NCBI GenBank assembly: GCA_050014755.1
Contig: JBEKCS010000002.1
Span: 32,361-96,360, forward strand
DNA length: 64,000 nucleotides
Direction: 5' to 3'
Source: Bog-756 sp050014755
GTDB taxonomy: Bacteria > Actinomycetota > Acidimicrobiia > Acidimicrobiales > RAAP-2
In this document: piece by piece, positions 26,348 to 35,089 of the stretch
Position numbering within the stretch: position 1 is the first letter of the stretch
Layout of the letters: every line of letters starts with the position of its first letter
Made by a program: the position numbers and the translations under genes
The notes under the pieces: model-generated
Told to the model about the DNA's origin: nothing
The model's input: the letters and a program-made list of their open reading frames with translations, nothing else
Databases searched by the model: none

Positions 26348-26881
26348 GTGTTGACCCTGAGGCACCGGGTATCCGATCATCCCGCGTTCGACCAGGTCGT
26401 TGCCGCCGCTGCAGTTGGCGTCTACTTGACGCTCCACTACACCGGCGTTCATCTCGTCGTCTTCCCGGATTGGGCATCCATAACAACGTTCCACCAAACG
26501 CTGGTCGAGGCGGCGGCTGGTCTGTTCGGACTGGTGTTCGCCGCGATCGCAATTCTTCGGGCACTCGGCCCGGGTCGTCGACTAAATCACCTGCAGCGAA
26601 ACTTGAACGCTCCTATGACCCGGAACTTCAAGGCAGTCATCGCGGCACTCGGATTGGCGACGTTCATCGCCATCGCAGCAATGGCCTTCGACACTCCGGC
26701 CGGGCACCCAACGATCGCTCGCGCCGCCACGGCATGGGCGGTGGCCATCGTGTCCGTGAGGATGATCAGGCTCGTGTGGGTGTTTGGTCTCGTCCTCGAT
26801 CTATCTGACCGGGACTCAGAATCCGGTGGCTCGTCATCGGTTACCCCCATTTCGACCCAACGTCGCCAGGTGGGCAGCTAG
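26348..26881 (+). CDS. small membrane protein, partner of upstream gene
   Basis: A 177-residue protein with about four hydrophobic segments (residues 17-40, 52-70, 95-115, 128-150). Charged connections are GPGRRLNHLQRNLNAP and a polar, Ser-rich C-tail. Start GTG preceded by GAGAGGAGG. Its position directly after the soluble protein suggests a sensor/effector pair. No family recognised. Confidence 0.6.
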   Translation: MLTLRHRVSDHPAFDQVVAAAAVGVYLTLHYTGVHLVVFPDWASITTFHQTLVEAAAGLFGLVFAAIAILRALGPGRRLNHLQRNLNAPMTRNFKAVIAALGLATFIAIAAMAFDTPAGHPTIARAATAWAVAIVSVRMIRLVWVFGLVLDLSDRDSESGGSSSVTPISTQRRQVGS

Positions 26882-26954
26882 CCGACGCGTCAGGGATGCT
26901 CCCCCGCCGCGCTGCGTCCTCGGATGCCTCCTCGCCCACGACTAACGTGATCAC

Positions 26955-27524
26955 ATGCGTGACGGGGATGTGCGCGGCGCCCTTCACTCGCTGCTCAACC
27001 AGGAGCACCGGAGCGAACTGGCCCAAACCCGGTTCGTGGACGAACTTGATCTCTGTGGACAGGTCCGTGTCGATGTGGCCGTCATCAACGGTCAACTCTC
27101 TGGATACGAGCTGAAAAGTGAGCGCGACACGCTTCGGCGGCTTCCGGCTCAGGTGGAGATGTATTCCCGTGTCCTCGACCGAGCCACTCTCGTAGTTGCG
27201 GAGCGACATTTGGACCATGCAAGACCGCTCCTTCCGACATGGTGGGGCTTGATGGTCGCATCGTCCACCGATGAAGGTGTCGCACTAAGGCACGAGGCCC
27301 TGCCATTGGAGAACCCGAACGTCTCGCCACGAGACCTGGTTCAGCTCCTTTGGCGAGATGAGGTCCTGGCTGAGCTTGTTGAGCGAGATCTCGATCGGGG
27401 CGTGCGCTCGAAGAGTCGGCAGATCATGTGGACGCGCCTGGCGGAGAATGTGCCCCTCGCCGAGCTACGGATGATTGTCAGGGAGCGACTTAAGCACCGT
27501 GAACGGTGGCGAGTTGCTCGGTAA
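26955..27524 (+). CDS. sce7726 family protein (PD-(D/E)XK nuclease-like)
   Basis: A 189-residue member of the sce7726 family. The N-terminal RDGDVRGALHSLL is followed by VDELDLCGQVRVDVAVINGQ and then GYELKSERDTLRRLP. The D...E-x-K arrangement (VDVAV, YELKS) is that of a PD-(D/E)XK nuclease core. Continuation motifs QVEMYSRVLDRATLVV and QLLWRDEVLAEL are typical of the family. TAACGT ends 6 nt before the ATG, suggesting a leaderless message. Its 3' end overlaps the convergent beta-family gene by 35 bp; the two families are often neighbours. Confidence 0.8.
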   Translation: MRDGDVRGALHSLLNQEHRSELAQTRFVDELDLCGQVRVDVAVINGQLSGYELKSERDTLRRLPAQVEMYSRVLDRATLVVAERHLDHARPLLPTWWGLMVASSTDEGVALRHEALPLENPNVSPRDLVQLLWRDEVLAELVERDLDRGVRSKSRQIMWTRLAENVPLAELRMIVRERLKHRERWRVAR

Positions 27525-28560
27525 CTCTCTGTAGATGATGGAGCGTGCCATACCGCCGCCACGTTTCAGCATTGCCGGTGCTCCCCGAGCCTGACAGAAC
27601 GGCATCCACCCACTGCTCGAGTTCACAATGATTTGCCGGCCCATATCCCGGTTGCGCCCGCAGTGTCTCCAGTACGGGAGGAACAGCTGCGCTTCCGAGG
27701 CCAGTGCCGCCCTTCCCCTTGAATAGTTCGCCTTTGGGGGCAATCCAGATCGGGTCAGCGGTGTAGCGAACGTTGGCGCTCATGCTGATCCACCGCGGGT
27801 CGATCTCGAATGTCGGATCCGGGTTAGCGATCGCGTAGTCCCCAAATGTCGGGACGCGAGCAGTGCCGTGGCTGAGGATGCTCTGGTAGATGGCCCATTC
27901 GCCCCGTTCGATCTCATGCACTCCACGGCCCAGCGGGAGCGTTTTGGGCATTCCGGTTCCCGCGACGATCACAGATCGCCAATCGTCTCGATATGGGAGA
28001 TTAACGAGCTCCTGTCGGACGGCGGTCCGAGCCAGGTCACCCGTCTCGTCGCCCAAATCAAGAACCAAGTCGACGTCGGTGGGAGCCAACCCGGGCTCAG
28101 CGAGTAGACCGTCGATTGGGGCAGCGCCGGTATTACTCGGCCACTCCGGAATCGCAAGTCTGAAGCACGCGCCCAATCCATCGCGTGCTACGACCAACGC
28201 AGCGGCCGACTTGTATGCGTCTGTCCGACCAGGTGACGTCGTCGGGATGAGTGGCGTCGGACATTCCGCCGTCAACCAGACCAGTGGGTGGAAACCGCTG
28301 TCCAGGTCGTCATCGTCTTCGAGGAATGGAAGGTCGACGAACCCTGGAAGGCTCCCCCGGGATTCGTGGAGCTCCGTAGGAAGTCGAGATAGATGCTCCG
28401 TTGCCGACTTGGCCGGACGTTCTTCCTCGAAGTCCCAGTCGATCGGAGCGACAACGAACATCGGAGTCATGGCCTGATGCACCGAATCGGGCAGATCTCT
28501 CAATGCGTATCGCTCGCCGCGCTTGGTCAAGAGAATCGGGACGTAATGATTTGCATCCAT
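27490..28560 (-). CDS. beta family protein (T4 beta-protein/sce7725-like)
   Basis: A 356-residue protein of the phage T4 beta-protein family. The N-terminus, HYVPILLTKRGERYAL, with MTPMFVVAPIDW, is diagnostic. Later motifs are VDLVLDLG, WRSVIVAGTGMPKTLPLG and a C-terminal YGPANHCELEQWVD. The ATG at 28560 has a GGAAGG ribosome-binding site; upstream in-frame sequence lacks the family pattern. Its molecular activity is not established. It is convergent with and overlaps sce7726. Confidence 0.8.
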   Translation of the reverse strand: MDANHYVPILLTKRGERYALRDLPDSVHQAMTPMFVVAPIDWDFEEERPAKSATEHLSRLPTELHESRGSLPGFVDLPFLEDDDDLDSGFHPLVWLTAECPTPLIPTTSPGRTDAYKSAAALVVARDGLGACFRLAIPEWPSNTGAAPIDGLLAEPGLAPTDVDLVLDLGDETGDLARTAVRQELVNLPYRDDWRSVIVAGTGMPKTLPLGRGVHEIERGEWAIYQSILSHGTARVPTFGDYAIANPDPTFEIDPRWISMSANVRYTADPIWIAPKGELFKGKGGTGLGSAAVPPVLETLRAQPGYGPANHCELEQWVDAVLSGSGSTGNAETWRRYGTLHHLQRVTEQLATVHGA

Positions 28561-28651
28561 GTCAGGAACCTTCCGGCGTTGGTTCCCTCTTGGAACCCGT
28601 GGACGGACCCTAACCCCCGTCATCGTCTCGTGCCTGACTAAGGTCTCCGTC

Positions 28652-28930
28652 GTGCGGCGCATGGGTTCTTGTTGGGCGGTAGTAGTTGCGTGTGCGGCGA
28701 TCGGCGCAGGACTGGCCGCCTGCTCATCTGCGCCGGTGAGCTCCACGCAGTCATACAAGGACGGCTACTACTTCGCTCAGGGCCAACTGAACAGCGGGGT
28801 CGAAGCCGGATCTAACCCAATGGGTGGTTGTTCAACCCTTGCAATCAAAGCGATGGTCAGTGGCGACAGTGCATCCCAGTGGGAGACCGGATGCGTCGCG
28901 GGATTCACCGGAGGAACGCCGCCAACCTGA
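28652..28930 (+). CDS. small lipoprotein
   Basis: A 92-residue protein with a lipoprotein signal: VRRMGSCWAVVVACAAIG followed by GLAAC (lipobox Cys near residue 23). The mature part is small and polar, with Tyr-rich DGYYFAQGQL and two further cysteines near the end. TAAGGT lies 7 nt before the GTG, suggesting a leaderless start. It is divergent from the beta-family gene. Function unknown. Confidence 0.6.
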   Translation: MRRMGSCWAVVVACAAIGAGLAACSSAPVSSTQSYKDGYYFAQGQLNSGVEAGSNPMGGCSTLAIKAMVSGDSASQWETGCVAGFTGGTPPT

Positions 28931-29096
28931 CGGGTCGTGTGGCTGGAGCGGGAGGCAATGAGCCCTGCTCCTCGGTCCAGTGTGGGCACCGGGTGAAGTA
29001 GTGGCGCCCGTTCTTGACCTGCACTGTCATGGCCTGGCCGCATCGGCAGAACGGTGAAACGAGGAATGATCCTCGTCTCTCATCGTGTACATCCAT
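28905..29096 (-). CDS. possible small zinc-ribbon-like protein
   Basis: A 63-residue frame with a CRCG...CPHW pattern (Cys near residues 18, 20 and 37, plus His). The segment FCRCGQAMTVQVKNGRHYF resembles a short zinc ribbon. It overlaps the end of the lipoprotein gene on the other strand by 26 bp. Support rests only on the cysteine pattern. The remaining gap to 29318 holds no other feature I can support. Confidence 0.35.
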   Translation of the reverse strand: MDVHDERRGSFLVSPFCRCGQAMTVQVKNGRHYFTRCPHWTEEQGSLPPAPATRPVRLAAFLR

Positions 29097-29318
29097 CGTC
29101 GGATCCCTCTCGTCGTGCCCTCGTCCAACCAGACTCGCCCGATGTCGAGCCGCCGTCCAGGACGCCCCTTATGTTGGTTCTTATGTCAGTCCCTATCGGT
29201 CACCCCTTAAGTGGCCGTGTTACCCGGTCGATTGATAGTGAGCCACTACCGAGTTGCCCCGGCGGTGAGCGTGCCCAATAGTGTGGCGGGCTGAGGTTCG
29301 GCCCCAGGAGGCGTGGCG

Positions 29319-30545
29319 GTGACTTCAGGAGCAAACGGACCCGGTCAAGGTTGGTATCTCGACCCCACTGACCCGACGATGCAGCGCTGGTGGGACGGTT
29401 CGGCCTGGTCGCAGCACACACATCCCGTTCAGTCGTCGAACGGTGACTACCCGAGGGACGTTGGATCTGCTCCGCAGGCCAAGCCAACCCTCCGGCTCAT
29501 CCGCACCGCCGCCGATGCGGAGCTGGTCGCGGCCGAGTGGATGCGATGGATGGGATACACCGACGCCCATTGCACCCCGTCGGGCCCAGACGGTGGTCTC
29601 GATGTCATTGCCACCCAAGCGGTTGCTCAGGTCAAGCTTCACGGGCGACCGATCGGACGTCCCGACCTCCAGAAGCTCTACGGAGCCGCGCTAGGCATTC
29701 AGTCATTGTTCTTCGCCGCGGAGGGATTCACTGAGGAGGCTGTCGCCTGGGCTGCATCGGTCGATATGGCCCTGTTCCGATTCGACAGGCAAGGCGAGCC
29801 GACTCCGGCAAACCATTTGGCCCAACTCATGATGAGCCGATCTGAGCATCAGGGACAGGGCGGATATGGTCCGGCCGCCGTGGCCCGGCCAACGATGGCG
29901 CTCCCAATTTCGTGCTCGGATGACGCAGTGACGGCGATGATCGTGAACCAGCGAACTGGACGCCTGTCGAACAAGGAATCTGTCGACTGGATCGTACAGT
30001 CGTGGATCCTGCTCTACCTGGTCCGACTCGACTACACGCAGGAGGTCGGGCGACGCCGACAGATCCGGCAGGCCGCCGTTTCGATCTACTTCTCCAGTTT
30101 GACCGGTCGACTGTTTCCATTCCAGGCCCCACCCGCGGTGATCGATTCGGCCTACTCGGCTCAGGGTGCTACCCCGATCACTCCGAGGATGTCGGCCAGT
30201 GCATGCGTCAAGGAGACGGTCGAGCTTTGGAACCGGTACATCGAGCTACGGCAGCCTGCAGCCCGGACGCGCTACGAGGGTCAGTTGCGCGCTCGCGGGA
30301 TTCCAGTGGGTATCGCAAAACGAATCGGGCTGACGACCGAGACCGAAGTCCTCCTACCGATCTTCGTCGGTCAGCTTTCCCATCGGACGGGCGGTCGCCT
30401 TGTGATCGTCGACGGTTGCGCTGGTCGCATTTTGCCCGACGAGTCCGTCGAGATGACCGGCCGGTTGAGTCAGGTAGCGGCCGAGCTCAGCTCGGCTGGC
30501 GCGAGGCGGCTGGATCCGTCGCAGGGTTCCTCGGGGCCGGTCTGA
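29319..30545 (+). CDS. DUF2510-Mrr-type restriction endonuclease fusion
   Basis: About 408 residues. Residues 8-35 are a DUF2510 motif (GWYLDPTDPTMQRWWDG, then SAWSQHT). Residues 60-150 form an Mrr/REase-like nuclease core. AAEWMRWMGYTDAHCTP precedes GPDGGLDVIATQAVAQVKLH, which has the D...Q-x-K catalytic pattern, and RPDLQKLYGAALG. The C-terminal 240 residues are unassigned and helical. GTG 29319 is preferred because AGGAG is 8 nt upstream; a GTG at 29313 is also in frame. The DUF2510 tag on a nuclease is unusual. Confidence 0.75.
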   Translation: MTSGANGPGQGWYLDPTDPTMQRWWDGSAWSQHTHPVQSSNGDYPRDVGSAPQAKPTLRLIRTAADAELVAAEWMRWMGYTDAHCTPSGPDGGLDVIATQAVAQVKLHGRPIGRPDLQKLYGAALGIQSLFFAAEGFTEEAVAWAASVDMALFRFDRQGEPTPANHLAQLMMSRSEHQGQGGYGPAAVARPTMALPISCSDDAVTAMIVNQRTGRLSNKESVDWIVQSWILLYLVRLDYTQEVGRRRQIRQAAVSIYFSSLTGRLFPFQAPPAVIDSAYSAQGATPITPRMSASACVKETVELWNRYIELRQPAARTRYEGQLRARGIPVGIAKRIGLTTETEVLLPIFVGQLSHRTGGRLVIVDGCAGRILPDESVEMTGRLSQVAAELSSAGARRLDPSQGSSGPV

Positions 30546-30626
30546 GTGCAGGCACCCAACTGGCGCTCCATCCGGTAATACTTCAGCTGAGCGGCGGCAC
30601 AGGGAAGTGCATTAGAGAGGAATTTC

Positions 30627-30839
30627 ATGGCCACCACCTTCGAGGACGGATTGCGGGCGGCGGCGGAGCGGATAGCAGGTCTCCGAGCGGACCTTGAGGA
30701 CGAATGCCGGATCCGGGACCGTCTCATCCTGGAGGCGCTCGACGGCGGAGTCGCCCAGGCTCAGGTGGCCCGGTGGGCGAAGATCGGCGAGACGAGGGTC
30801 CGACAGATCATGGTCGAGGAGATCGTCCGAGCCTCATAG
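30627..30839 (+). CDS. small putative HTH DNA-binding protein
   Basis: A 70-residue protein starting ATG with GAGAGG upstream. The C-terminal half, ALDGGVAQAQVARWAKIGET followed by RVRQIM, looks like a helix-turn-helix of the sigma-region-4 or ParB-like kind. The N-terminal half is a charged helix. It sits between the Mrr-type gene and the convergent integrase, a usual place for a small element regulator. Confidence 0.55.
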   Translation: MATTFEDGLRAAAERIAGLRADLEDECRIRDRLILEALDGGVAQAQVARWAKIGETRVRQIMVEEIVRAS

Positions 30840-30857
30840 ACCAGAGTCGTGAAGCTG

Positions 30858-31994
30858 TCAGGCTCCATAAATTGCGGAGGAGATGGTGTCGGATGCGAAT
30901 CTCCGTTCGCCCGCCACCAGGTGCCCGTAGACGTCCTTCGTAACTGAGATCGACGAATGGCCGAGGACGTCGGCCACGATGTGAAGGGGAACTCCCCGGG
31001 ACAGCATGAGGGACGCGGCGGTATGGCGAAGCTCGTGAGGATGGCACTTCTGAATTCCCGCAGCCTGCGAGACCTTGGCGAATCGGCGCCGGAAGTTCGA
31101 CGGATCCACCGGTGTGCCGATCTCGGTTGCGATGACGTGCCCGCTGGCCACCCATGCCGAGCCGGCGGATAGCCGCTCGGCTGCCTGGCGGGCCCAATGC
31201 ACCTTGAGGGCCTCGATGGCCTGCGGGCTGAGCTCATATAGGCGCCGCGAAGTCGCCGTCTTCGGCTCGCTCAGGATGATGCGTCCACCGAGCGAGGAAA
31301 GAGTCTGACGAATCTGGAGCTGGCGGCCGTCGAGATCGACATCTTCCCAGCGCAGGCCCAGCAATTCGCCGAGGCGCATCCCGGTCTCCACCAGGAGGAC
31401 GAAAGCGACTTCGTGACGATCGCCCTTCGCCTGGCCGAGGAGCGCCCTGACCTCCTCGACCGCCAGGGCCCGGGCCTCACCTCGCGGAATCCTTGGACCT
31501 TGGGCGAGAGCGGCGACGTTGCGGACGATTAGCCCCTGACGCTCCGCATGACCCATCGATCGCCGGAGCACTGACCGGACGAGTCGAATCGTGTTCGGCC
31601 GGTAGTCCTCCCGGGCCATCGCGGCCAAGAGCTCCTCGACGTGGCGCACGTCGAGCCGAGCAAGGCGATGCTTGCCGAGAGCGGGGATGAGGTGTCGACG
31701 AGCCAGGTTCGAGTAGTTGGCCGCGGTGGTCTCTTTGACGGATCCGGGCAGTACGTTGTCCAGCCAGTGCTCCAGCCACTTCTCAACGGTCAGGCGTTCG
31801 TCGACCACCGGGAGACCGCTGGCGAGGGCAGTCTTGGATCGCCGGAGCTTGTCGACGACGTCGGCACGGGTCCGGCCGTAGACGAACTTCCGACCTCGCT
31901 TCCCGTCGATCCATCCGAGCTCGATCGTGCCTTGCCAGCGTCCGTCGGACCTCTTTCGGATCCCGCCTTCGCCGTGACCTCTGCGATTACCCAT
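30858..31994 (-). CDS. int: phage-type tyrosine integrase with arm-binding domain
   Basis: A 378-residue integrase. The N-terminal arm-type DNA-binding domain (residues 8-55) has GGIRKRSDGRWQGTIELG. A SAM-like core-binding domain follows (VEKWLEHWLDNVLPGSVKET). The catalytic domain carries ETGMRLGELLGLRWEDV (first Arg), HPHELRHTAASLMLSRG (H-x-x-R), LGHSS and the nucleophile region TKDVYGHL (Tyr). It is the best candidate for the enzyme that acts on the tRNA-Ala att sites, because only it has the arm-binding domain. It sits 5.5 kb inside the element, away from attL, which is atypical. Confidence 0.9.
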   Translation of the reverse strand: MGNRRGHGEGGIRKRSDGRWQGTIELGWIDGKRGRKFVYGRTRADVVDKLRRSKTALASGLPVVDERLTVEKWLEHWLDNVLPGSVKETTAANYSNLARRHLIPALGKHRLARLDVRHVEELLAAMAREDYRPNTIRLVRSVLRRSMGHAERQGLIVRNVAALAQGPRIPRGEARALAVEEVRALLGQAKGDRHEVAFVLLVETGMRLGELLGLRWEDVDLDGRQLQIRQTLSSLGGRIILSEPKTATSRRLYELSPQAIEALKVHWARQAAERLSAGSAWVASGHVIATEIGTPVDPSNFRRRFAKVSQAAGIQKCHPHELRHTAASLMLSRGVPLHIVADVLGHSSISVTKDVYGHLVAGERRFASDTISSAIYGA

Positions 31995-32219
31995 CGGTGA
32001 ATGTCCTTCCCTTGTTGTATGACTGGAAGCCCCTGTCATGCGTGCAAAACGGCTCCGGACCCGGCGTCGATGCGATTCCGCCCGAGGGTCCGGAAAAACT
32101 CCTCGCTGGGCTGGCGCAGGGGCCTGTTTTCCGAGCCTGGCGCTCCATGGTCGACAGGGCACCTCGCGTCGCTCCTGCGCGATCTCGTGCCGTCTGAGGG
32201 GGTCGTCTCCGAGCGGTGA

Positions 32220-33203
32220 TCACGGATCTACCCCCAGGGCCTCGACCGCCGCCTCCCGGTCCTCCTGCGTCGGTAACGCGTAGCGGCGGGTCGTCTCCAG
32301 GGACCGGTGGCCGGCGAGTTCGGCCACCAGGACGACATCGGCGCCGGACCGGATGAGACGGGTAACGAAGGTGTGTCGGAGGACATGGGGCGCCAGGGAC
32401 ACGCCTGCCCTGGCGCCGAGCCGCTCCATCATGCGATCGACGCCGCGGGTCGACAGCCGTCCCCCAGGCCCGGGGAACAGCGGCCCGGCGCCCTGACGAA
32501 TCCTGAGGCTCCGCCATGGATCGACGAGGCGCCGAGCCTCGGCGCCGAGGGGCACCCGGCGGCCGGAGTCGCCCTTTCCCCGGTGGACGACCACCGAACC
32601 GCCCCGGGCCGAGATCATGACGCCGTCGGCGTCGAGCCGGACGAGCTCGCCGACACGGAGACCGGCGAAGGCCATGAGTGCTACCGCCGCGGTGGCCCGG
32701 TCGTCTCGGACCTGCAGTGCCGCCCGGATGACCGATCGGAGCTCCTGATCGGACAGTGCCCGAGGCGCCCGGGCCGGGAGCGAGTCCCGGCCGACGGCGG
32801 ACGGCCCGAGTCCGAGGGACCGGTAGAAGTCGTCGACAGCGGCGAGCGTTGCGTTCACCGTGGCCGGTGCCCGCTTCCCGTCCTTCAGGTCCCGTCGGAA
32901 GTCCTTGACCGAGAAGTCCCGGGCCATCGGGTCGACGAGCGCCTCGGCGGCATCGGGCCGCCCCTGGAGCCACGCGAGGTAGCGCCGGACGCTGCCGCGG
33001 TAGGCCCGGCGGGTGTGCTCGGACATCGCCCGCCGATCCAGTCTGGCTACATAGGTGGCGAATATGTCATCGAACGGGATCGAGGGATCCGCGGCCACTC
33101 CACTGTTATCGGACACTCGGAGACCGCCATCGCCGGTCCTTACGGCGCCGTTATCGGACGCCGGACCGGGTCCAGGCGTCTGATAACTAGAACTATCAGA
33201 CAT
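32220..33203 (-). CDS. tyrosine recombinase (XerD-like)
   Basis: A 327-residue recombinase. The core-binding domain (residues 55-140) includes MSEHTRRAYRGSVRRYLAWL. The catalytic domain has MAFAGLRVGELVRLD (Arg), SLAPHVLRHTFVTRLIRSG (His-x-x-Arg), LAGHRSLETT and the Tyr region RRYALPTQ. Its ATG overlaps the last codons of the upstream recombinase by 8 bp, so the two are co-translated. Codons 2-8 contain an inverted repeat (33179-33200). Confidence 0.88.
   Translation of the reverse strand: MSDSSSYQTPGPGPASDNGAVRTGDGGLRVSDNSGVAADPSIPFDDIFATYVARLDRRAMSEHTRRAYRGSVRRYLAWLQGRPDAAEALVDPMARDFSVKDFRRDLKDGKRAPATVNATLAAVDDFYRSLGLGPSAVGRDSLPARAPRALSDQELRSVIRAALQVRDDRATAAVALMAFAGLRVGELVRLDADGVMISARGGSVVVHRGKGDSGRRVPLGAEARRLVDPWRSLRIRQGAGPLFPGPGGRLSTRGVDRMMERLGARAGVSLAPHVLRHTFVTRLIRSGADVVLVAELAGHRSLETTRRYALPTQEDREAAVEALGVDP
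33179..33200. repeat. inverted repeat TCTGATA-N8-TATCAGA at a recombinase start
   Basis: Two perfect 7-bp arms with an 8-bp spacer, the geometry of a tyrosine-recombinase core site or a dimer operator. It lies in the first codons of the XerD-like gene and just beyond the end of the larger recombinase. AT-rich arms stand out in GC-rich surroundings. Confidence 0.45.
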
Positions 33204-34881
33204 GCTCGGACTCGGATGCATGGCCCGGCTCGTAGGGAACGGAAATCGCCGTGGGAGGGAACGGCACGCCTCCGGCCTCGAAGGTGGCCAGTAGGGCGCC
33301 GAGCGCGGCGACGTCGTCGAAGTGCCACCAGACGACGTGCTCGGCCGTCGGACCGACCTCACGCTCAATGCAGAAACTCGGAGCTCGGAGGAGGTTAGAA
33401 GCGCTGACGCTGACCGTGAGCTTGCCGTCGCCAAAGCGGTATTCGATGATCCCCTCTCCGTCGGTGCTTCCTCCCAGCCGCCAACCGGGACGCTCTCCAA
33501 TCATTCCAGCGAGCTCGGTCCAAGCCTCTACGGCGTGCGATCCCTCGACACAAGCCACCAGCTCGGCAAACGGAAGCCCCGGAAGTACCGGTCCCTCCGG
33601 GGTCGGTGCATGCTCCGAATCCCCTGGCGGGTCGTAAAAGCCACCGATGGCCTCGGAAACGGCAACCATCCGGCGCTTGGTGGTCCGGGTATATCCCGAC
33701 GTCGTGTTCGGATCGGCGTGCCGGGCGAAGTCCTGCACAGAGCGCAGATCGCCCGTCTCGTCGTTTCCCGTAGCCAGCGCGGTGTGCCGGAGGATATGCG
33801 TCGGCACCTGGCCGATCCCGGCCTCCTCTGCCGCCTGGCGAACCCAGCCCCAGACCGTCGTCGGGTTCGCGGATCCCCCCCAGCGTCCTGGGAAGACGAA
33901 CGGCGATTTGTTGGGGAGCCGGTCGAGATAGTCGACCACAACCTGGTGAACGGGTATCGAGGCCTCGACGTCGCCCTTGCCCACGATATGGAGCCATCCG
34001 TCGGAGAAGTCTGCCCACCGCAGCTTTGCGATCTCGAACCGGCGAAGTCCGAGGTACAGACCGATGATGACGGCCAGGCCCTTCCGATCGTTCCTTGCCA
34101 GCGCCGCTGCCTCCAAGGTCCGGGCGTCGTCATCCTCGAGCGCCCTGCACACCATTTTCCGCGCCTTCGGGACCCGAATAGCCCAAATGGGCGGCTCGGG
34201 GTGGCGCGTGAATGTGTAGTAGTGCGTCAATGCCGACCGAAGCGACGCCCGGCTCGATCGGGAACCTGGAAGCGTCTCGGCGAAGGCTTCCAGGTCCGAA
34301 CCGGAGACGGTGTCGATCGTGGTGCCATGCTCAATGCACCACTTGGCTAGACGTGCGAGAAGGACGGCGTAACCGTTGGCTGTCCTTCGGGCCAGGTAGC
34401 GGGACCTGAGCCGGTCGATCAGCCACCTCCGGTCGTACTCCATTTCCGACCAAGTGGGCGCCTCAGAAACGGCAAGAGATGACTCCCGGGCGAGTGCGGA
34501 TTCCCTGGCAACGAGACCCTCCAGTGGATCCTTCGATGGGACTCCCAGGATCCCGACTACGTCTAGCTTTGGAAATCCTTTCCGGCCGGTGCCCGACCAG
34601 TAGTGAGTGAGGGCGGCGCGAGCGTTCCCGAGCGACGTGCGACTTTGGGGCATCGTCGAGGCGAAGCGGGCTAGGTCGGAGGCGTTGAGCGTGTCGATCG
34701 ACAGGTCCTCATCGCCGCAAAATGCGGCGACCCGGTAGACGAGTGACACATACATCGCCACGGTCCGAGGGGCCAGCCCTCGACGGAGAAACAGCTCCCG
34801 GAGCTCGTCCTCAGATCGTCCGCTGACGGATGGTGGCGATAAGGCACCACTTCCCGATCGCTTGCCAATAGCCTGGCTCAC
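33196..34881 (-). CDS. large tyrosine recombinase with duplicated core-binding domain
   Basis: A 561-residue recombinase. Two SAM-like core-binding modules occur in tandem: one around residues 30-110 (RRGLAPRTVAMYVSLVYRV) and one around 150-240 (LRSRYLARRTANGYAVLLA). The catalytic domain follows: GLYLGLRRFEIAKLRWADF (Arg), VPTHILRHTALATG (His-x-x-Arg), FARHADPNTT and SGYTRTTKRR (Tyr). About 140 extra C-terminal residues (PFAELVACVEGSHAVEAW onward) are unassigned. Start GTG with AAGGAGG. It is coupled to the following recombinase by an 8-bp overlap. Size recalls Tn554 TnpB but domain order differs. Confidence 0.85.
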   Translation of the reverse strand: MSQAIGKRSGSGALSPPSVSGRSEDELRELFLRRGLAPRTVAMYVSLVYRVAAFCGDEDLSIDTLNASDLARFASTMPQSRTSLGNARAALTHYWSGTGRKGFPKLDVVGILGVPSKDPLEGLVARESALARESSLAVSEAPTWSEMEYDRRWLIDRLRSRYLARRTANGYAVLLARLAKWCIEHGTTIDTVSGSDLEAFAETLPGSRSSRASLRSALTHYYTFTRHPEPPIWAIRVPKARKMVCRALEDDDARTLEAAALARNDRKGLAVIIGLYLGLRRFEIAKLRWADFSDGWLHIVGKGDVEASIPVHQVVVDYLDRLPNKSPFVFPGRWGGSANPTTVWGWVRQAAEEAGIGQVPTHILRHTALATGNDETGDLRSVQDFARHADPNTTSGYTRTTKRRMVAVSEAIGGFYDPPGDSEHAPTPEGPVLPGLPFAELVACVEGSHAVEAWTELAGMIGERPGWRLGGSTDGEGIIEYRFGDGKLTVSVSASNLLRAPSFCIEREVGPTAEHVVWWHFDDVAALGALLATFEAGGVPFPPTAISVPYEPGHASESEHV

Positions 34882-35089
34882 TGTCGCCACCTCCTTGGGG
34901 TGTCGGCCACGGCCCGGGGATGTTCGCGCATCGCCCGGGCCACTATCTATGGCTCCTGGAGAGTACCGCCGACGAGTTCCCGTCGCCCGTTGACCAGGAT
35001 TTCGGCCGCAGCGGGCTCGCTGCCAGGCGCAACGGCCTGTCTTCGCCGCGATCGGCTCCGTCACACCCGTCCGCCACTATGCGCTTGGG

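Noticed and set aside
25451..26881. Kiwa-like anti-phage pair (KwaA membrane + KwaB)
   Set aside because: The gene order is reversed, and I cannot recognise the KwaB domain in the soluble protein. The similarity is only one of layout.
30858..34881. RIT element (recombinase-in-trio)
   Set aside because: Three tyrosine recombinases lie in a row, but the third is separated by 225 bp and has an arm-binding domain of the phage-integrase type, unlike canonical RIT proteins.
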